From Gammaproteobacteria bacterium (GTDB lineage Bacteria; Pseudomonadota; Gammaproteobacteria; JAABTG01): DNA of 64,000 nucleotides. The stretch spans positions 52,851-116,850 of the forward strand of contig JAGNLM010000006.1 in the NCBI GenBank assembly GCA_017999615.1, in the 5' to 3' direction. The position numbers and the translations under genes were made by a program. Shown one piece after another: positions 57,604 through 64,000 of the stretch (position 1 is the first letter of the stretch; each line of letters opens with the position of its first letter). Below the pieces are notes generated by a model that was given only the letters and a program-made list of their open reading frames with translations, was not told the DNA's origin and did not search any database.

Positions 57604-59553
57604 ATGTCCTCCCACGAACAGCCGCCAGTGCGCACGTTCCAAGGCGCCGTCTCGCAGGCAGCTCAGGTCCCCCCCGCAATCCCCCTCTCCGACCTCCGCG
57701 ACTTCCTCTTGGGACAGCACCGCAGGGCGCACCGCATGCTCGGCGCGCACCTCGCTCGCGTGGGCGCCGCCGACGGGGTCCTGTTTTCGGTGTGGGCACC
57801 GGGAGCGGAGGCGGCGAGCGTGGTCGGCGATTTCAACGGCTGGAAACCCGGTGTCCAGCCGATGCGCCGGTGCCAGGACTCGGGCGTCTGGGAGTCGTTC
57901 GTCCCCGGTCTTGCACCGGGCGCTCGCTATCGATTCGCTCTGCGCACGGCAGCGGGGCCATGGATCGAGCGCCTGGACCCCTTCGCCACGCAGTGGGCGG
58001 CGCCCGGCTCCGGCATCGCGGTGGTGCGTGACCCTCAGCCTCAAGCCTGGCAGGACGAAGGCTGGATGAGCGCCCGCGCCGCCCGCGGCTGGCTGCGGGA
58101 GCCGATCGCCATCTTCGAGGCCACCCCGGGGGCCTGGGGCTGCGAGGCGGATGGCCGCCCACTCGGGTACCGGGCCCTTGCGGACCGACTGGTACCCCAG
58201 GCCGCAGCGCTCGGCTTCACCCACGTCGAGCTCGCCGGAGTCGCCTGCAGTGAGCAGGGGGGACGCCCCGCCACGGATACGCCGTTCACCCCCTCGCCGC
58301 GGTTCGGGACCACGGAAGACTTCCGCTACTTCGTGGACCGCTGCCACGGGCACGGGATGGGCGTCCTGGTCGATTGGCCGGCAGTCTTCGTAGCCCGCGA
58401 GCTCACGCGATTCGATGGCAGTGCACTGTTCGAGCAGGCGTCTGCCGGCGCGGAGAGAGTGGAGCCCCGGTCAGCGGCCACGTTCGACTTCGGGCGCCTG
58501 GGCGTTCGCAGCTTGCTGCTCTCGAGCGCGCTCTTCTGGCTGCAGGAGATGCACCTGGACGGCCTGCGGCTGCCGGCCCTGGCGAGCGCCCTGTATCTCG
58601 ACTACGAGCGCGGTGAGGGCGCGTGGACCCCGAACAAATACGGTGGAAGCGAGAATCTGGACGCGATCCAGTTCCTGCGCGAGCTGACCGAAATGGTGCG
58701 AACGGAAGTTCCGGGCAGCCTGATGGTGGCGGAGGAGCCGACGGGCTGGCCCCAGTTGACGCGTCCGCCGTGGCTCGGCGGGCTCGGTTTCACGTTGCGC
58801 TGGAGCAGCGGTTGGATGCACGACACCCTGGAGTATTTCGCCAAGGACCCCGTCTACCGCCACTATCATCACGACATGCTGACGCTGAGCCCCATGCACA
58901 CGTTCGGGGAGAACTACGTGCTGCCGCTGAGCGGCGAGGAGATGACCGGTCCCCAGGGGGCGCTCTGGAACCGGATGCCCGGCGACACATGGCAGCGCCT
59001 CGCCAACGTCCGTCTTCTCTACACCTACCTGTGGACCTTCCCGGGCAAGAAGCTCCTCTTCATGGGCGGGGCTCCCGGGCAAGCGGGCAGCTGGGACGCG
59101 ATGACCGGGCAGTCCGGCGGATACGTCGCGGGCCCTGACCCCGAAGGCCTGCGGGCGCTGGTGCGCGATCTGAATCACCTCTACCGTGACTCACCCCCGT
59201 TGCACCGCCAGGAGCTCAGCCAACGGGGCTTCGAGTGGATCGACCGCCACGACGCGCCCCAGTCCATCATCGCGTACCTGCGCCGGGACGGCGACTCGGT
59301 GATGGTCGTCGCACTGAACTTCACCCCCGTCCCCCGCCACCCATACCGGATCGGAGTCCCCTTCCCCGGCGTGTACCACGAGGTCCTCAACTCCGACTCC
59401 GCCTATTACGGGGGAAGCAATCTCGGGAACATGGGAGACCTGCGCGCGGAAGCGGTACCCTGGATGGGTCGACCCTACTCGGTCAACATCATGCTCCCAC
59501 CCCTCGGGGGTGTCGTCCTGAAGCCCGCTGGAGACGAGGCGCCGCGCCAGTGA
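57604..59553 (+). CDS. GlgB (1,4-alpha-glucan branching enzyme) homologue lacking catalytic residues
   Basis: 649 residues, full family length. A CBM48 domain (about 45-140, VLFSVWAPGAEAASVVGDFNGW split at VVGDFNGWKPG) precedes a GH13 barrel that is easily aligned with GlgB: WTPNKYGGSENLDAIQFLRE, GGLGFTLRWSSGWMHDTLEY, YHHDMLTLS and PGKKLLFMGG. The active site is not intact. DGFRVDAV is DGLRLPAL, so the nucleophile Asp is Pro324; Arg322 remains. The HD pair of PLSHDEVVHG is Gly444-Glu445. The region-I His (DWVPxHF) is lost in DWPAVF, which is one residue shorter. Only the acid/base Glu377 (VAEEP) survives. It is translationally coupled to glgA (GTGA). The reading frame is clean, so it is kept under selection, probably as a binding or regulatory partner. 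An upstream ATG at 57568 is an alternative start. Confidence 0.9.
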   Translation: MSSHEQPPVRTFQGAVSQAAQVPPAIPLSDLRDFLLGQHRRAHRMLGAHLARVGAADGVLFSVWAPGAEAASVVGDFNGWKPGVQPMRRCQDSGVWESFVPGLAPGARYRFALRTAAGPWIERLDPFATQWAAPGSGIAVVRDPQPQAWQDEGWMSARAARGWLREPIAIFEATPGAWGCEADGRPLGYRALADRLVPQAAALGFTHVELAGVACSEQGGRPATDTPFTPSPRFGTTEDFRYFVDRCHGHGMGVLVDWPAVFVARELTRFDGSALFEQASAGAERVEPRSAATFDFGRLGVRSLLLSSALFWLQEMHLDGLRLPALASALYLDYERGEGAWTPNKYGGSENLDAIQFLRELTEMVRTEVPGSLMVAEEPTGWPQLTRPPWLGGLGFTLRWSSGWMHDTLEYFAKDPVYRHYHHDMLTLSPMHTFGENYVLPLSGEEMTGPQGALWNRMPGDTWQRLANVRLLYTYLWTFPGKKLLFMGGAPGQAGSWDAMTGQSGGYVAGPDPEGLRALVRDLNHLYRDSPPLHRQELSQRGFEWIDRHDAPQSIIAYLRRDGDSVMVVALNFTPVPRHPYRIGVPFPGVYHEVLNSDSAYYGGSNLGNMGDLRAEAVPWMGRPYSVNIMLPPLGGVVLKPAGDEAPRQ

Positions 59554-61022
59554 ACCACACCGATCCCCTCCGCGTGCTCTTCGCGGCCTCCGAGGTCCAG
59601 CCACTCGTCAAGACCGGGGGGCTTGCGGACGTCTCCGGCTCGCTGCCGCCGGCGCTGCGCCGGGCGGGCGTCGACGCCCGCGTCCTGCTGCCCGCCTACC
59701 CGGGCGTCATCGAACAGATCGCGGGTGAGCCGGTCGGTGGCGAGCTCAAGCCCCTGCCCCACTGGCCCTTGGCCCGGCTCTATCAGGGAACGCTCCCGGG
59801 CGACGACACCCCCGTGTACGCCCTGGCCTGTCCGGCCCTGTACGAGCGCCCCGGCGGTCCCTACGTGGACCCCGATGGCCGGGACTGGCCCGACAACGCC
59901 CTGCGCTTCGGCATGCTGTCCCGGGTCGCCGCCCTCTTCGGCTGCGAGGGTGGGCTCGCGCACTGGTTCGCCGACGTCATCCACGCGAACGATTGGCAGA
60001 CCGGCCTGTCGGCCGCCCAACTGGCCTACATGCCGGAGGCGCGGGCGCGGATCGTCCTCACGGTCCACAACATCGCGTTCCAGGGCAACTTCCCGCGCGA
60101 GACGCTGACCGACCTTGCCCTCCCACCGTTGAGCTTCGGGCTGAACGGCGTGGAGTACTTCGGGCGCGTGTCCTTTCTGAAGGCCGGTCTCGTCTATGCC
60201 GACCACATCGTCGCGGTGAGTCCGACCTACGCCCAAGAGGTCCAGACCAGCGCCTTCGGGAGCGGGATGGAGGGAGTCATCGCCGCGCGCCGGGACCGGC
60301 TGAGCGGGGTGCTGAACGGGATCGACGTGCGAGCCTGGGACCCCGCCCGGGACCCGCACCTGCCCCAGCCGTACGGGCCCGACAGCCTGGACGAAAAGGC
60401 GGTGAACCGGCACGCCCTGCAGGAGCGCTTCGGCCTCGCTCCGGACCCTGCCCAGGCGGTGCTCGGAATGGTCACGCGCCTGACCTGGCAGAAGGGCGTG
60501 GACCTGGTCCTGGAGCTCCTTCCCACCCTGCTCCGCCAGCCGGTCCAGGTCGTGCTCCTGGGGGCTGGGGACCGGGCCTACGAGGCTCGCTGGCGGCGGG
60601 CCGCCGAGGACTTCCCGGGCCGCGTCGGGGTGCTCATCGGCTACGACGAGCCGCTCGCTCACCTCGTGGAAGGGGGGGCGGACGCCTTCCTGATGCCGTC
60701 GCGGTTCGAGCCCTGCGGGCTGAACCAGATGTACAGCATGCGCTACGGCACACCGCCCATCGTGCGCCAGACCGGCGGGCTCGCCGACTCCGTGGTCGAC
60801 ACCACGCCCGCGACCCTCGACGACGGCACGGCCACCGGGTTCGTGTTCCAGGGAGCCACCGAGGTGGAACTGCTGGCCGCGATCCATCGGGCCCTCCTGG
60901 CGCAGCGCGACCGCGCCAACTGGCGCGCCGTGCAGCGCAACGGGATGTCCGCCGACTTCAGCTGGGACCGCAGCGCCGCCGAATACGTGGCGCTGTACCA
61001 CCACGTTCTCTCCAGTCACTGA
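59550..61022 (+). CDS. glgA: Glycogen synthase
   Basis: 490-residue GT5 ADP-glucose:glucan transferase. ADP-glucose loop KTGGLADVSGSLPPAL (about 22), DVIHANDWQTGLSAAQL (about 142), VLTVHNIAFQGNF, GMVTRLTWQKGVDLVL (about 305) and the catalytic Glu region SRFEPCGLNQMYSMRYG (about 385) are all intact. The GTG start at 59550 overlaps the stop of the GlgB homologue. Unlike its neighbour, this enzyme looks fully active. Confidence 0.96.
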   Translation: MNHTDPLRVLFAASEVQPLVKTGGLADVSGSLPPALRRAGVDARVLLPAYPGVIEQIAGEPVGGELKPLPHWPLARLYQGTLPGDDTPVYALACPALYERPGGPYVDPDGRDWPDNALRFGMLSRVAALFGCEGGLAHWFADVIHANDWQTGLSAAQLAYMPEARARIVLTVHNIAFQGNFPRETLTDLALPPLSFGLNGVEYFGRVSFLKAGLVYADHIVAVSPTYAQEVQTSAFGSGMEGVIAARRDRLSGVLNGIDVRAWDPARDPHLPQPYGPDSLDEKAVNRHALQERFGLAPDPAQAVLGMVTRLTWQKGVDLVLELLPTLLRQPVQVVLLGAGDRAYEARWRRAAEDFPGRVGVLIGYDEPLAHLVEGGADAFLMPSRFEPCGLNQMYSMRYGTPPIVRQTGGLADSVVDTTPATLDDGTATGFVFQGATEVELLAAIHRALLAQRDRANWRAVQRNGMSADFSWDRSAAEYVALYHHVLSSH

Positions 61023-61038
61023 TCACGGCACGACGACC

Positions 61039-63252
<2,214 letters not shown>

Positions 63253-63331
63253 CGACCGGGGCCGAGCGCCGCCACCGCCAGCTCGCCCCTCCCGGGGCGC
63301 GCGCGGCTGCGCCGGGGGCCACGCCGGTTGA

Positions 63332-63337
63332 TATACT
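63332..63337 (+). promoter_or_regulatory. -10 element of the tRNA-Arg promoter
   Basis: TATACT at 63332-63337, within TTGATATACTGG, is the only AT-rich element in the 126 nt between ppk and tRNA-Arg and would start transcription about 35 nt before the mature tRNA. No good -35 match is visible. Confidence 0.55.
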
Positions 63338-63378
63338 GGTCAGGTGCCGGAGCGGCGGTCTTCCGGCGCATCCCCCAC

Positions 63379-63452
63379 GCCCCGGTAGCTCAGGTGGATA
63401 GAGCGTCCCCCTCCTAAGGGGAAGGTCACAGGTTCGACTCCTGTCCGGGGCG
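63379..63452 (+). tRNA. tRNA-Arg (anticodon CCT)
   Basis: 74 nt without encoded CCA. The acceptor stem is GCCCCGG/CCGGGGC with discriminator G, the D arm AGCTCAGGTGGATAGAGC, the anticodon stem TCCCC/GGGGA around CTCCTAA (anticodon CCT), and the T arm ACAGGTTCGACTCCTGT. This tRNA species is a frequent target for integrating elements; no integrase gene is visible in the remaining 550 nt of the window. Confidence 0.96.
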
Positions 63453-63628
63453 CTTACTAAACAGGTGGTTAGGCTGAATTTTCCCGAAGGGGGAACGGTC
63501 GAGGGTTCTAGGGGATCCACAGGGGATCCAGCGCAGGCCGCCCGCCCCCTCTGCACACAACCCGCCCCGCCCGTGTGCAGTCGCCCGCCCGTTACGCGGC
63601 AACGGTCCCCGCCGGCGACCCTCTCCCA

Positions 63629-63716
63629 CGCGCCCGCGCGCGCGTGGGGTGGCCGGCCTGCAGGGTGGTCGCCAGACGCTTGTTGAACGTCGCGCCCGCG
63701 CGCGCGTGGGGTGGCC
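63629..63716. repeat. 26-bp direct repeat, two copies 62 bp apart
   Basis: Identical 26-bp copies occupy 63629-63654 and 63691-63716, each an alternating CG tract followed by TGGGGTGGCC. The sequence between them and after the second copy shares CCAGACGC, so the unit may be a 62-bp tandem duplication that has diverged. Confidence 0.75.
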
Positions 63717-63729
63717 TCCAGACGCAGAA

Positions 63730-63759
63730 AGGCCCCGGCCAGTTGCCTGGCCGGGGCCT
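63730..63759 (-). terminator. Strong hairpin, probable terminator for a leftward gene
   Basis: A perfect 13-bp stem (AGGCCCCGGCCAG / CTGGCCGGGGCCT) with a 4-nt loop. On the - strand it is followed by TTCTG after a stem-closing T, a better match to a terminator than on the + strand. It lies 14 nt beyond a possible - strand stop codon at 63774. Confidence 0.5.
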
Positions 63760-63773
63760 CGGGGTAGCGGGTG

Positions 63774-64000
63774 CTAGTCGAGCTCCACAGGCGGCAGGGC
63801 GGCACCTTCGACAGAAAGCACCCCGGGGGGTGCCCGGGGTGAACGCAGGGGAGGGCCGCCGCTTAGCCCGCGGCGGTGGGCGTGAACTGTCCGGCCGGTG
63901 CGACCCCCGGGCCCGGCCGGGGGCTCCGGGGGGCCAGCCGCGGCGCCCGAGGTAGGGTGCGCCCGCCAGCACTCGCGGTTGCTTGGTCCGAAGCGGGTGA
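63774..64000 (-). CDS. Possible C-terminal end of an unidentified leftward gene (partial)
   Basis: An open - strand frame of about 75 codons enters from the right edge and ends at TAG (63774-63776), directly before the strong hairpin. The visible start reads TRFGPSNRECWRAHPTSG, then becomes Gly/Pro/Ala/Arg rich and ends ALPPVELD. I do not recognise it. Frames of this length arise by chance in such GC-rich DNA, so the main support is the stop plus terminator arrangement. Confidence 0.3.
   Translation of the reverse strand, partial: TRFGPSNRECWRAHPTSGAAAGPPEPPAGPGGRTGRTVHAHRRGLSGGPPLRSPRAPPGVLSVEGAALPPVELD

Larger units (their letters stand above)
63453..63773. other. Gene-free stretch downstream of tRNA-Arg with direct repeats
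   Basis: No supported gene is seen. Contents in order: a small hairpin (TTCCC-GAAGG-GGGAA, about 63480) that may end the tRNA transcript, two 11-nt-spaced copies of AGGGGATCCA (63510 and 63521), and two copies of a 26-bp GC-rich repeat. A strong hairpin at 63730-63759 follows. Confidence 0.6.

Overview
This window is a gene-dense, very GC-rich chromosomal segment with no plasmid, phage or insertion-sequence core. Two blocks point to a gammaproteobacterium: the order yceD-rpmF-plsX-fabH-fabD-acpP-fabF-mltG-tmk-holB-pilZ-tatD, and the block gacA/uvrY-uvrC-pgsA-tRNA(Gly, Cys, Leu), which is arranged as in Escherichia coli. High GC, a complete System I cytochrome c maturation operon, a two-subunit pyruvate carboxylase, paired PEP synthase and PPDK, and a glycogen plus polyphosphate locus suggest a Chromatiales/Ectothiorhodospiraceae-like organism. 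That assignment is inference.

Layout. 1-2589 (-): two-subunit pyruvate carboxylase (or oxaloacetate decarboxylase alpha plus biotin carboxylase), cut by the left edge. 2747-9803 (-): ccmABCDEFGHI, almost every junction overlapping. 9960-19341 (+): yceD-rpmF, phospholipid and fatty acid genes (no fabG or pabC inside), mltG, tmk, holB, pilZ and tatD. 19300-21380: a shortened darP, truC and aqpZ. 21548-25250 (-): three tRNAs, pgsA, uvrC and an atypical GacA/UvrY regulator. 25405-32810: a penicillin-acylase remnant, then envelope genes (L,D-transpeptidase, Lpp-like lipoprotein, mlaA, slt) with mazG, a thioredoxin, a Nudix hydrolase and an unknown exported protein. 32992-46489: gpmI, redox and heme proteins, a lipid A-type acyltransferase, a FadL porin, an acyl-CoA ligase, hrpA and a GGDEF protein. 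46526-63252: the carbon and energy storage region. ppsA, ppdK, pgi, glk, malQ and glgC run leftwards. A branching-enzyme homologue, glgA and ppk run rightwards. 63379-64000: tRNA-Arg(CCT) followed by a repeat-bearing stretch with no clear gene.

How the genes fit together. Pyruvate carboxylase, PEP synthase, PPDK and phosphoglycerate mutase handle the C3/C4 node and gluconeogenesis. Pgi, glucokinase, 4-alpha-glucanotransferase, GlgC and GlgA connect hexose phosphate to glycogen, and Ppk stores phosphate next to them. The ccm operon supplies c-type cytochromes; one mono-heme CXXCH protein is encoded at 35368.

The most notable signals are three proteins that keep their fold but lose key active-site residues. 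The GlgB homologue between glgC and glgA has Pro where the nucleophilic Asp should be and also lacks the HD pair and the region-I His. The GGDEF protein lacks both the metal-binding and the guanine-binding Asp. The GacA/UvrY-type regulator has Asn-Asn in place of the receiver acidic pair and Arg in place of the conserved Lys. A consensus promoter that would give an almost leaderless yceD transcript, an inverted copy of part of tRNA-Leu in its own 3' flank, and a C-terminally shortened DarP also deserve a second look.
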